A stretch of 33,068 nt of DNA, taken from positions 12,744 through 45,811 of the forward strand of contig PAZE01000005.1 in the NCBI GenBank assembly GCA_002716065.1. Direction: 5' to 3'. A program made the position numbers and the translations under genes. Positions 25,317-33,011 of this stretch are shown here, in pieces. Under the pieces are notes generated by a model. The model worked only from the letters and a program-made list of their open reading frames with translations, made no database searches and was not told the DNA's origin. Position 1 is the stretch's first letter. Each line of letters starts with the position of its first letter. This stretch comes from Crocinitomicaceae bacterium (GTDB lineage Bacteria > Bacteroidota > Bacteroidia > Flavobacteriales_D > Parvicellaceae).

Positions 25317-26771
25317 CTATTTACTTTTTTGTTTTGCCCAAGCTAAAAAATCAAAATAGGTAAATGCATTCCTTTCAAAAGGGTCTTCATTTAATTTTTC
25401 CAAATCTTTAACAAGACTCTTGTAATAGGAACGAATTTGAAAAGAAGTATTTTTTATCATAAGTCCCTTTACAAAATTTGAAAGGATTTTTTCAACTCCA
25501 AAATACAATTCTTGTTGTTTTAAAAAACGTTCAACAGATCTTAATTCTGCATAAACTAGCTCATCGTCATTGAGTTCAATAAGCAAAACAAGGTAAAAAA
25601 ATCGTGCAGCAGAATATGCATCTTTTTTAGCTATATTTTTCTTTAGAGAAATAAACTCAAACATAATTCGAATGGCTTTTTTAATTGATCCCGATTTATA
25701 CAAACAATTGGCATAATGAAACGTTTCGTAAATCTGTTCTTGATAGATAAAAGTTTCTTCTTCAATAGTTGAAACAAAATCCTTCCTCTGGTTTTGAAAA
25801 CCCTCAACTGTTTTAATCCCATCCATATAGTTTTCAGTTTTAGAGTAAATCATTAGCTCCAAAACATTAATAATATATGCTTTATAGCTAGCATAAAAGG
25901 AACTGAATATGGGGATTTTTTCCAGTTCTTTAATATGAGTTTTAGCCAACGAAAGCTTACCTAATCCGATGGCACATAGCACTCGATTGGCCATAGACCT
26001 TAAAATAAGATCGCCCCTTAAATTAAGTAAGTAACCATCTGAATCAACTTGCTGGCAAATGGTGTTGTATGCCCTGTAAGAAATCTCAATATTTCCAAGT
26101 AAATAATTGGACAACCCAAAATTATAGTGATAATACAAAAGAGAGTAATCAGAAAAGTTGGATTTTTTTTTCAATTCCTCTAGGTTAGAAACATAGTGGT
26201 TAAGTAATTTTTTATGAATGGGTTTTCTTGCAGATTCTATTTCTTTGTTTAAAAGAGAAATCTCTAAATACTTTCTATCCATTTGCAAAATAATTCGCTG
26301 TAAACTAAGCTTTGATTCTACTTCAGAATCCCAATTTTCAAGCAACTGCTCGATACCTTTTTTTGATAATCTAGACTCTATAAAAGCCATTTCAGAATAG
26401 CAAGTCATAGAAGTACCGCAATTAATAGATTTTTTCTTTACTCTTTGCAATGTTTTTTTAGCCTCAGACCAATATCCTCTTGTTTTTAACAAAAAGGCAT
26501 TTTCCAATAACTGGTTTTCTGAGTTATAAGGAATTGATTTTCTATGAAAAATACGTAACGATTCTAGTACTTTATTTTTCAACTGCTGCTTTAGCTGTGC
26601 AGAATAATCAGCTCCGAAATTCTTAACAATAGTATTCTCCTGAGCCCCCTTTTTATAGCTTAAAAAAAGCTTCATGTATTTGGTTTTACCTAATTTTTGA
26701 AAAGATGAAAGTCTTGAAAAATATCTTTTTTCAGACTGTGAAAGACCAATAATAAGTTCATTTAACTTCAT
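25317..26771 (-). CDS. Unknown 484-residue helical-repeat (TPR-like) protein
   Basis: I do not recognise the family. There is no signal peptide or membrane segment, so it is probably cytoplasmic. It begins MKLNELIIGLSQSEKRYFSRLS, a basic helical stretch, and is almost entirely alpha-helical in appearance with many leucine/tyrosine/lysine helices. Paired helices resembling TPR units are visible, for example YHYNFGLSNYLLGNIEISYRAYN at about 217-239 and LYKSGSIKKAIRIMFEF further on. There is no catalytic motif. It is transcribed alone, divergently from the T9SS serine hydrolase, from an extremely AT-rich upstream region (26772-26903) carrying a -7-like motif. A scaffold or regulatory role is possible but unsupported. 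Confidence 0.75.
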   Translation of the reverse strand: MKLNELIIGLSQSEKRYFSRLSSFQKLGKTKYMKLFLSYKKGAQENTIVKNFGADYSAQLKQQLKNKVLESLRIFHRKSIPYNSENQLLENAFLLKTRGYWSEAKKTLQRVKKKSINCGTSMTCYSEMAFIESRLSKKGIEQLLENWDSEVESKLSLQRIILQMDRKYLEISLLNKEIESARKPIHKKLLNHYVSNLEELKKKSNFSDYSLLYYHYNFGLSNYLLGNIEISYRAYNTICQQVDSDGYLLNLRGDLILRSMANRVLCAIGLGKLSLAKTHIKELEKIPIFSSFYASYKAYIINVLELMIYSKTENYMDGIKTVEGFQNQRKDFVSTIEEETFIYQEQIYETFHYANCLYKSGSIKKAIRIMFEFISLKKNIAKKDAYSAARFFYLVLLIELNDDELVYAELRSVERFLKQQELYFGVEKILSNFVKGLMIKNTSFQIRSYYKSLVKDLEKLNEDPFERNAFTYFDFLAWAKQKSK

Positions 26772-26793
26772 ATGAAATAATATAATTATATAT

Positions 26794-26801
26794 CAAATAT
26801 A
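26794..26801 (-). promoter_or_regulatory. Candidate -7 element for the helical-repeat protein
   Basis: The minus strand reads TATATTTG, matching TAnnTTTG, 22 bases before the ATG at 26771. There is no TTG at the right spacing, and the surroundings are nearly pure A/T, so chance is a real alternative. Confidence 0.35.
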
Positions 26802-26882
26802 TCATATATAACAATTAAATTAAATTAATATGAAATACTATAATATTTTTATATTATAGATTTTATTCCAGCTAATGGATTT

Positions 26883-26890
26883 TAGGTTTG
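26883..26890 (+). promoter_or_regulatory. Candidate -7 element for the serine hydrolase
   Basis: TAGGTTTG matches TAnnTTTG, 13 bases before the ATG at 26904, giving a leader of about 9 bases. It stands out because the surrounding sequence is otherwise A/T. No TTG is seen 17-23 bases upstream. Confidence 0.45.
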
Positions 26891-26903
26891 CAGAAAAAAA
26901 ACA

Positions 26904-28301
26904 ATGAAAAAACAAACCTTCTTAAAAATCTACCTCATTGCCCAAATCACCTGCATTAGTATAGGTATAAAAAGTCAAGGACCACCTGCAGCTATTGCAA
27001 ACGCACTTCAAGACATTATGAACAATGCACTACCCACTCAATTGAACAATTCAGGTATGGTACTAAGCCTACATGTTCCTGGACAATGGACATGGGAAGG
27101 AGCAAGCGGCTATAGTATTTGTGGAATGACAAGTGGACAACCCACTGCAATCGCCTTACCCAATAGTAAATTCAGAGTAGGAAGTATAACCAAAACAATG
27201 GTAGCTACCTGTATTTTACAATTAGAAGAAAATGGTCTTTTAAATACCGAAGACCCCATTAATAATTACCTAAGAGCTACACTAGTTAACGACACTATTG
27301 CACCTAGCTCTACCCTAAAAATAAGACACCTTTTAAACCACACTAGTGGAATCTCTAATTCTGCAGACAACCCAACTTGTCAAGCAGATGTACTAAATAA
27401 TCCATTATCAAGCCATACACTTGAGGAAGCCATTTACTGTGGAGCCAGTCAAGGAGAAATTTTCCCTCCCGAATTTGCATGGGGTTATTCCAATACTAAT
27501 TATTCAATATTGGCTATGATTATTGAAGAAATAACTGGGATTTCCTATCAAGATTACCTTACTCAAAACATAATAAACCCTTTAAACCTTACAGAAACAG
27601 AAATTCCATCAACACCACAAATTAGTGGATCTCACATGGGTTGCTATTGGAACATTGGCACATGGATTGATCTTACCATCATCCACCCTACTACTTATAC
27701 AGGATGGGCAGATGTTGTAAGCACAGCTAATGATCTAAATATTTTCTACAGTAACCTTCTAGATGGAAACTTAATTACACAAAATTCATTGACAAAAATG
27801 AAGTCCATTCATCCAACATCATTCGACTACGGATTTGGACTAGATTTTTACCTTCTAGATGGATACGATTATTTTGGACATTCTGGAGAAGTAGCCAATA
27901 CAAGCAGTATGTTTTTTGCAGATGTAAGTACAAGCATAGCTCCCAACGGTTACTATCTTACCTATAATTTTAACATGCAAGGTGCAGAAATGGCAAATGC
28001 TGTAGATATTCCTGTATATAACCTTCTTAACAACGCTATTTCACAAACAATAGAAAACACTTTACACAAAGAAGAACTAAACATTTATCCAAACCCAATA
28101 AACAAAAACAGTTTACTAACCATTGAAAGCACATCCAAAGGAGAATGTTTTATATCCGATTTATCTGGAAAAACAATCAAATCAACAGCAATATACAAGG
28201 GAAAGAATTTAATATCCACTAAAGAATTAGATGCAGGTATTTATTTTGTCACATGTACACTAAATGGAATAATAGAAACAAAAAAAATAATCGTTAAGTA
28301 A
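26904..28301 (+). CDS. Beta-lactamase-family serine hydrolase with T9SS type A sorting domain
   Basis: A 465-residue exported class C beta-lactamase/DD-peptidase-fold enzyme. The signal peptide spans about 1-25 (ending IKSQ). The active-site triad motifs are present: SITK (S94, K97), YSN (Y195-N197) and HSGE (H326-E329). The C-terminal region (about 393-465) starts LNIYPNP and has LDAGIYFVTC, the type A sorting domain, so the enzyme is delivered by T9SS to the surface or outside. Members hydrolyse D-amino peptides, esters or lactones; the presence of the SxxK/YxN pair does not prove antibiotic resistance. It is transcribed alone and ends at a strong hairpin shared with the convergent CotH gene. 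Confidence 0.93.
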   Translation: MKKQTFLKIYLIAQITCISIGIKSQGPPAAIANALQDIMNNALPTQLNNSGMVLSLHVPGQWTWEGASGYSICGMTSGQPTAIALPNSKFRVGSITKTMVATCILQLEENGLLNTEDPINNYLRATLVNDTIAPSSTLKIRHLLNHTSGISNSADNPTCQADVLNNPLSSHTLEEAIYCGASQGEIFPPEFAWGYSNTNYSILAMIIEEITGISYQDYLTQNIINPLNLTETEIPSTPQISGSHMGCYWNIGTWIDLTIIHPTTYTGWADVVSTANDLNIFYSNLLDGNLITQNSLTKMKSIHPTSFDYGFGLDFYLLDGYDYFGHSGEVANTSSMFFADVSTSIAPNGYYLTYNFNMQGAEMANAVDIPVYNLLNNAISQTIENTLHKEELNIYPNPINKNSLLTIESTSKGECFISDLSGKTIKSTAIYKGKNLISTKELDAGIYFVTCTLNGIIETKKIIVK

Positions 28302-28315
28302 AACTAAACTTAGAA

Positions 28316-28361
28316 AAAGTCTATTTCTTGGAAAAAATTAATTTTCCTTGAAATAGGCTTT
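28316..28361. terminator. Bidirectional hairpin terminator between convergent genes
   Basis: Two 20-base arms (28316-28335 and 28342-28361) pair at 18 of 20 positions, including one G-T pair, with a TT/TT internal mismatch and a 6-base loop. On the plus strand an AT-rich, T-containing run (28364-28371) follows. On the minus strand the run after the hairpin is T-rich. The right arm and part of the loop are inside the coding region of the CotH gene, whose stop is at 28338. It is well placed to end both the hydrolase (+) and CotH (-) transcripts. Confidence 0.7.
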
Positions 28362-29933
28362 CATATTTTTTAAAAAATAATCCTGTCTGTTTTCACAAAA
28401 ATCATCCAACCTTTTCAATGCTTTTTTGTACTCTTTTAAACCACTATCTGGATTCCATCTATTATAATGCTCCCCAATCGCTGGATCAAAAAGCAACTTA
28501 TAGTAAGCTAATTTTTCCTTAAGAACTTTTTTAGAAAGGTCATTCTCAAACAAATACGACACCCTATCCTTAAACAAAACTTGAAATTCTGGATTATTAA
28601 GCAAATAAGTAACCAGCACCCCACCAAGTAATGGAGAACGATCTTTTGTTGCAAACTCAAATAGGTTGTTTTCCGGATTACCAACACTAGCATCCATATC
28701 AATTAATACGGCTCTCCACTCCCCACTTTTTTTATTCTTTTTCCAAAAAAATGTGTTATTACATGGCCAATCTGTATTTTGAAAAAACAACTCTACAATT
28801 ATCCAATCAACTAAAGATTTCATCTTAAAATTACGCTTAATAGTTTTGTAGGTAAAACCACTATCTAATTGAATATGCTTTAATAAGGTATTTAAATCCC
28901 CATAACCTTCTCTATTAGAATAACCTTTATCATCAGCATCAATTAGTTTTTTTGGCTTTACAGCGTACTTATTGGAAATGGCCTTTAAATCCATTCTTTC
29001 TCTTAAGCCATGAATACCCCAATATTCACCATTTAGATAAACCTTAACAGGGAAATAAGCCATAACATCTAAATTCAACCCACTACACACATCCGCGACC
29101 CAACCATCTACAAAAATTTCAGACTGCCATCCTGAGTAAGAAGATCTCAAGATAAATTTATCCATGGTATGATTCAAACCAATTAAATCACTTAGCCTTG
29201 AGTTGCCATTGTTGTAAAAGCGAAGGCTTTTTTGAGGGGCAACAGGGGTTATTAAGCCATGAGTTCTAAAAATAAGGCTATCATTTATATACTCTAAAGT
29301 TGAGTCTATAATTTGAATACTTGAAGGCTGCCTCCTTTTTTTAAACAAAAAATAATTTCCAGAATGGTATTCATCTTCAGGATTAAAACTATTTCCAGGC
29401 AAATAGCTTCCTGAATCTTCACTAAACAACAAATGTTCATTTACCCTTAAATTAACTACTGGCAAATGATCCTTATTAGAAGCACCAAGAATGTAATTAC
29501 ACGTTAATGAATCTACAATTAAATCATCTTTAAATTGAATAATTTTAACTTGATGAAAAGAAGACAACTTTCCTTTTGGAGAATGCCATGTGTTTACGTA
29601 TTGTCTATACTGTTTTGCAGCAGATGGTATCAAACTCAATCTTAATGATTTTAATCCAATTTTTAAATCAATAGAATCGTTATTCACCATCAAAGTATCA
29701 TCATTATATATACCAATCATTTTAGTAGCTTCTGGTCCAAAGAATGTTAAATCCAAAGAATCAGCACTATAAACACCTGAAGGGTAAGAAGATTGAATTA
29801 AGGAACTAGTAGAAAATAAATTAGCGTATTTATAAATTTTATTATCTGAAAAATTACAGCCAAAAAAACAGCAGGTAAATACACAAATAATGGTTAATTT
29901 AGAAATGAGTTTTTTCATTAAAAATATTTTCAC
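28338..29933 (-). CDS. CotH kinase family lipoprotein
   Basis: A 531-residue protein with the CotH atypical kinase-like domain in the C-terminal half: VYLNGEYWGIHGLRER, then DWPCNNTFFWKKN, and WRAVLIDMDASVG, whose aspartates match the catalytic/metal segment of the family. The N-terminal half (about 30-250) looks beta-sandwich-like, as in other Bacteroidota CotH proteins. A hydrophobic signal ending FFGC suggests a lipoprotein. The start may be the ATG at 29933 or the ATG five codons later (29918, MKKLISKL), which gives a cleaner signal. CotH from Bacillus phosphorylates spore coat proteins; in this non-sporulating group the target is unknown and is presumably extracellular. It is divergent from the Moco genes. 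Confidence 0.85.
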   Translation of the reverse strand: MKIFLMKKLISKLTIICVFTCCFFGCNFSDNKIYKYANLFSTSSLIQSSYPSGVYSADSLDLTFFGPEATKMIGIYNDDTLMVNNDSIDLKIGLKSLRLSLIPSAAKQYRQYVNTWHSPKGKLSSFHQVKIIQFKDDLIVDSLTCNYILGASNKDHLPVVNLRVNEHLLFSEDSGSYLPGNSFNPEDEYHSGNYFLFKKRRQPSSIQIIDSTLEYINDSLIFRTHGLITPVAPQKSLRFYNNGNSRLSDLIGLNHTMDKFILRSSYSGWQSEIFVDGWVADVCSGLNLDVMAYFPVKVYLNGEYWGIHGLRERMDLKAISNKYAVKPKKLIDADDKGYSNREGYGDLNTLLKHIQLDSGFTYKTIKRNFKMKSLVDWIIVELFFQNTDWPCNNTFFWKKNKKSGEWRAVLIDMDASVGNPENNLFEFATKDRSPLLGGVLVTYLLNNPEFQVLFKDRVSYLFENDLSKKVLKEKLAYYKLLFDPAIGEHYNRWNPDSGLKEYKKALKRLDDFCENRQDYFLKNMKAYFKEN

Positions 29934-29945
29934 GCTTAATTGTCA

Positions 29946-29953
29946 CAAAACTA
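29946..29953 (-). promoter_or_regulatory. Candidate -7 element for the CotH gene
   Basis: The minus strand reads TAGTTTTG, matching TAnnTTTG, 12 bases before the ATG at 29933. A possible TTG occurs only 10 bases further upstream, too close for a normal -33 element. No comparable motif is visible for the divergent moeB-like gene. Confidence 0.35.
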
Positions 29954-30005
29954 ATAAATATGACAAGTAACCTTATAGATAAGATTCTAATTTAACGACC
30001 AAATT

Positions 30006-31121
30006 ATGCTCTCTAAAAAAGAAAAAACACAATACAGCAAACAAATAATTCTTCGAGAAATAGGAGAAATTGGTCAGCAAGCGTTTAAAAAAAGCAACGT
30101 ATTAGTAGTTGGAGCAGGAGGTTTAGGGTGCCCTGTTTTGCTTCAATTAACCACTTCTGGGATTGGAACTATTGGAATAATAGACAATGACTTTGTTGCA
30201 TTAGATAATCTTCCAAGACAAATCCTTTACGACTATAATTCGGTAAACTTTCTAAAGGTAGACCAAGCAGTTAATAAACTAGCAACACTTAACCCAAATG
30301 TAAATTTCATTAAATACCCAAAGAAACTTTCCAGCAATAATGCCATTGAAATAATAAATCGATTTGATTTAGTTGTAGATTGCTCTGACAATTTTCCAAC
30401 TAGATATCTTATTAACGACACCTGTCTATTGCTAAATAAACCATTTATCTATGGTGCCATATTTAAACATGAAGGACAAGTAGCTGTTTTAAATTATAAA
30501 TCAAGTGCTACTTACAGGTGCCTGTTTCCAAAAGTTTCAAACACCACAACTAATTGCAGTCAATCAGGAGTAACACCTACTCTTACTAATATCATTGGAT
30601 CTTTTCAGGCAAATGAAGCATTAAAACTAATTATTGGATATGGAAAATTACTTACCAACAAAGTATTAATTGTTAATTCATTTACAGCATCAACTTCAAT
30701 TATTGAATTCCAAAGAAAATCCAACAACAACTACTCTAAAATCAATCTTCAATTTATAGAAAATGATTCCAATTACAACAACTCTTGTAAAAATGAAAAC
30801 AATTTAACAGAGTTAAGTATTGCTGAATTTAACACCATTATCAAAAATGATGTTCAACTTATTGATGTTCGTGAACCAATGGAAAAACCAATTATTGATA
30901 CTTTAAATGCCATTAACATTCCCATTTCAGTATTACCAAAAAAAACAAACCTTATTGAAAAACACAAAAAAGTTGTTCTATTTTGCAATAGCGGAAAAAG
31001 AAGCAAATCTGCAATTGCACTACTACAAAACAACCCCTATAATTTCAACAACTTAGCAAGTCTAAAAGGGGGTATCATACAATGGAAAAATACAATAAAA
31101 CAACCCAGTGAAACCAAATAA
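30006..31121 (+). CDS. moeB: MoeB/ThiF-type adenylyltransferase fused to a rhodanese domain
   Basis: A 371-residue E1-like enzyme that adenylates the C-terminus of a small ubiquitin-like sulfur carrier (MoaD or ThiS). The nucleotide site GAGGLG (36-41) is followed by NLPRQILY (69-75), DCSDNFPTRYLIND (125-138) and a possible catalytic C184 in NCSQSGV. A rhodanese domain (about 268-367) with the active loop CNSGKRS (C327) follows, so activation and sulfur transfer could occur on one chain, as in MoeBR/MOCS3. The four zinc-binding cysteines of MoeB are mostly gone: TYRC replaces CYRC at 169-172 (T169, C172) and no second CxxC follows. Being first in the moaE-moaCB-moaA run points to Moco rather than thiamine synthesis, but ThiF activity is not excluded. 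Confidence 0.87.
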   Translation: MLSKKEKTQYSKQIILREIGEIGQQAFKKSNVLVVGAGGLGCPVLLQLTTSGIGTIGIIDNDFVALDNLPRQILYDYNSVNFLKVDQAVNKLATLNPNVNFIKYPKKLSSNNAIEIINRFDLVVDCSDNFPTRYLINDTCLLLNKPFIYGAIFKHEGQVAVLNYKSSATYRCLFPKVSNTTTNCSQSGVTPTLTNIIGSFQANEALKLIIGYGKLLTNKVLIVNSFTASTSIIEFQRKSNNNYSKINLQFIENDSNYNNSCKNENNLTELSIAEFNTIIKNDVQLIDVREPMEKPIIDTLNAINIPISVLPKKTNLIEKHKKVVLFCNSGKRSKSAIALLQNNPYNFNNLASLKGGIIQWKNTIKQPSETK

Positions 31122-31122
31122 A

Positions 31123-31575
31123 ATGGAAGTTGAAAAAAAAACAAAAAGTAAAAACTGTTTTATTGAAGGACCAATACCCTCAGATTTTATTGGTGACTCA
31201 ATCAAAAAACATCAGCTTAATACAACCATTGGTGCTCACCAAATTTTTCTTGGTCAAGTAAGAGCAGATATCATTGAAAATAAACAAGTTAGCGCTATTG
31301 AATACTCTGCTCAAAAAGAGATGAGCAACAATATATTAGATCAACTAAAACAGCAAACGATTAGAAAATTTAATTTAAACTGCTTGCATATTTATCATAG
31401 TCTTGGAAAGGTCAATACTGGAGAAATTTGTTTGTTTGTTTTTGCTTCATCAAAACACAGAAAAAACGCACAGCTAGCCATTGAGTATTCAGTAGAAGAA
31501 ATAAAAAGCAAAACACCTATTTTTGGAAAAGAGATTTTTAGCGACAATTCCCATCAATGGAAAACCAATACTTAA
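31123..31575 (+). CDS. moaE: Molybdopterin synthase catalytic subunit
   Basis: MoaE, with thiocarboxylated MoaD, converts cyclic pyranopterin monophosphate to molybdopterin. The family segments are clear: IFLGQVRADI, AIEYSAQKEM, HSLGKVNTGEICLFVFA, HRKNAQLAIEYSVEEIKSKTPIFGKE and a final HQWK. The lysine equivalent to E. coli K119 (in EIKSKTP) is present; the position of K126 appears to be glycine with a lysine right after it (IFGKE). The chosen ATG at 31123 (150 residues) begins one base after the preceding stop. A GTG at 31108 would add five residues inside the upstream gene and is less likely. A MoaD partner is not visible in the window. Confidence 0.92.
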   Translation: MEVEKKTKSKNCFIEGPIPSDFIGDSIKKHQLNTTIGAHQIFLGQVRADIIENKQVSAIEYSAQKEMSNNILDQLKQQTIRKFNLNCLHIYHSLGKVNTGEICLFVFASSKHRKNAQLAIEYSVEEIKSKTPIFGKEIFSDNSHQWKTNT

Positions 31576-31581
31576 TTTCAA

Positions 31582-32490
31582 ATGATTGACATTACTCATA
31601 AGCATACAACCCTAAGAGAAGCAACAGCTCAAGCAATTGTAAAAGTAAGTACAAACAACACCATTTCCACTATTAAAAACAATAGTGTCCCGAAGGGAAA
31701 TGTCTTAGAAATGGCAAAAACTGCTGGATTATTTGCCGTAAAAAAAACTGCCGAACTAATTCCAGACTGCCACCCTCTTCCAATTGAATCTACTTCAATT
31801 GAATATGAACTTGGAAATCTTGAAATTTCCATTCTAATTACAGTAAAAACCATCTATAAAACAGGTGTTGAAGTTGAAGCAATGCATGGGGCAAGTGTTG
31901 TAGCGTTAACCATTTATGACATGCTTAAACCCATAGATAAAAAAATAGAAATTAGCTCCATTAAATTACTTTCTAAAAAAGGAGGAAAATCAGATTTTAT
32001 TGATAAAATACGAAAACCATTAAGTGCTGCTGTTGTAGTATGCTCTGATTCTATTTCTAAAGTTAAAAAACAAGATTTAGTAGGAAAAATAATTACCGAA
32101 AAACTGGAAAAATACACTGTAAAAATTTCAGAATATATTATTATTCCTAATAATGTAGAGCAAATTCAAAAACTCTTACAAAAACACACTAAGCTTAAAA
32201 CCAACTTATTAATATATGCTGGAGGCACAGGATTGTCTCCCAAAGATTTAACTCCAGAAGCCATAACTCCTTTATTAGATCGAGAAATTCCAGGTATTGT
32301 TGAAGCTTCAAGAAATTATGGACAAGACAGAACTCCTTATGCCATGCTTTCAAGGAGTGTCTGTGGTATAAAAGACAATACCCTGGTACTTGCAATTCCA
32401 GGATCCTCAAAAGGAGCAAAAGAATCTATGGATGCACTATTCCCACCTGTTTTACACATTTTTAAAACACTTAAAAAAGCAAGACATTAA
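31582..32490 (+). CDS. Fused MoaC-MoaB/MogA molybdenum cofactor protein
   Basis: A 302-residue two-domain protein. Residues about 1-145 are MoaC (cyclic pyranopterin monophosphate synthase): AGLFAVKKTAELIPDCHPLP, VEVEAMHGASVVALTIYDMLK with the catalytic-type aspartate and lysine, and GGKS. Residues about 150-302 are a MoaB/MogA domain, the molybdopterin adenylyltransferase type: VVVCSDSIS, YAGGTGLSPKDLTPEA, PGIVEASRNYG and LAIPGSSKGAKESM. The fusion joins the second step and the adenylation step of Moco synthesis in one polypeptide. It follows moaE by 6 bases and precedes moaA by 5 bases, so all are one transcript. Confidence 0.92.
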   Translation: MIDITHKHTTLREATAQAIVKVSTNNTISTIKNNSVPKGNVLEMAKTAGLFAVKKTAELIPDCHPLPIESTSIEYELGNLEISILITVKTIYKTGVEVEAMHGASVVALTIYDMLKPIDKKIEISSIKLLSKKGGKSDFIDKIRKPLSAAVVVCSDSISKVKKQDLVGKIITEKLEKYTVKISEYIIIPNNVEQIQKLLQKHTKLKTNLLIYAGGTGLSPKDLTPEAITPLLDREIPGIVEASRNYGQDRTPYAMLSRSVCGIKDNTLVLAIPGSSKGAKESMDALFPPVLHIFKTLKKARH

Positions 32491-32495
32491 TAGCA

Positions 32496-33011
32496 TTGAA
32501 TACACCAACATACATATATGATAGCTTTGGGAGGAATCACGATTACCTTAGAATATCTCTAACGGATAAATGTAATTTAAGGTGCTTTTATTGCATGCCT
32601 GAAGAAGGAATAGCATTAAGAGAAAGAGCTCATTTCATGAGTGCAGAAGAACTGATTGAAATTGCTAAAGTTTTTATTCAGCTAGGAGTAAAAAAAATTA
32701 GATTAACTGGTGGAGAACCTCTGGTAAAAAGAAACGCTGCTCTTGTAATTTCTGAACTAGGAAAACTCCCTATTGATCTTGCCATAACCACCAATGCTAT
32801 TTTAGTAGATAAGTACATAAAGACATTTAAAAATGCTGGAATTCAGTCGATTAATGTTAGTCTTGACTCATTGAAAGAAAGCCGATTTAGCAACATTACC
32901 AAAAGAAATTATTTCAAAAAAGTAATGTCAAATATTCATCTATTAATTAAGGAAAAATTCAACATTAAAATAATTAAAGAGGCAGAATGGTATCAAATCT
33001 TAAATCTCTGA
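32496..33011 (+). pseudogene. moaA: GTP 3',8-cyclase MoaA, truncated or interrupted
   Basis: MoaA is the radical SAM enzyme for the first step of Moco synthesis. The N-terminal part is intact: FGRNHDYLRIS, the cluster motif CNLRCFYC (C26, C30, C33), TGGEPLVKR and NVSLDSL. Similarity ends around residue 159 (base about 32973); the last dozen codons and a TGA at 33009-33011 are not MoaA-like, so roughly half of a normal 320-335 residue protein, including the second Fe-S cluster, is missing. A shift of frame does not restore it, because both other frames hit stops at once. The start is TTG at 32496, 5 bases after the fusion gene; no in-frame ATG fits the family. It is either a real broken gene or a chimeric sequence end. 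Confidence 0.8.

Noticed and set aside
25300-25336. Imperfect A-run/T-run pairing across the abutting stops of DUF962 and the helical protein
   Set aside because: Pairing is interrupted and made only of A-T pairs; not convincing as a terminator.
26904-28301. Antibiotic-resistance beta-lactamase
   Set aside because: The fold motifs are those of the broad serine hydrolase/esterase group, and the T9SS domain suggests a surface enzyme; resistance cannot be claimed from sequence.
31108-31122. GTG start for moaE within the moeB-like gene
   Set aside because: An ATG one base after the preceding stop gives a family-length protein; the GTG only adds five lysine/asparagine-rich residues.
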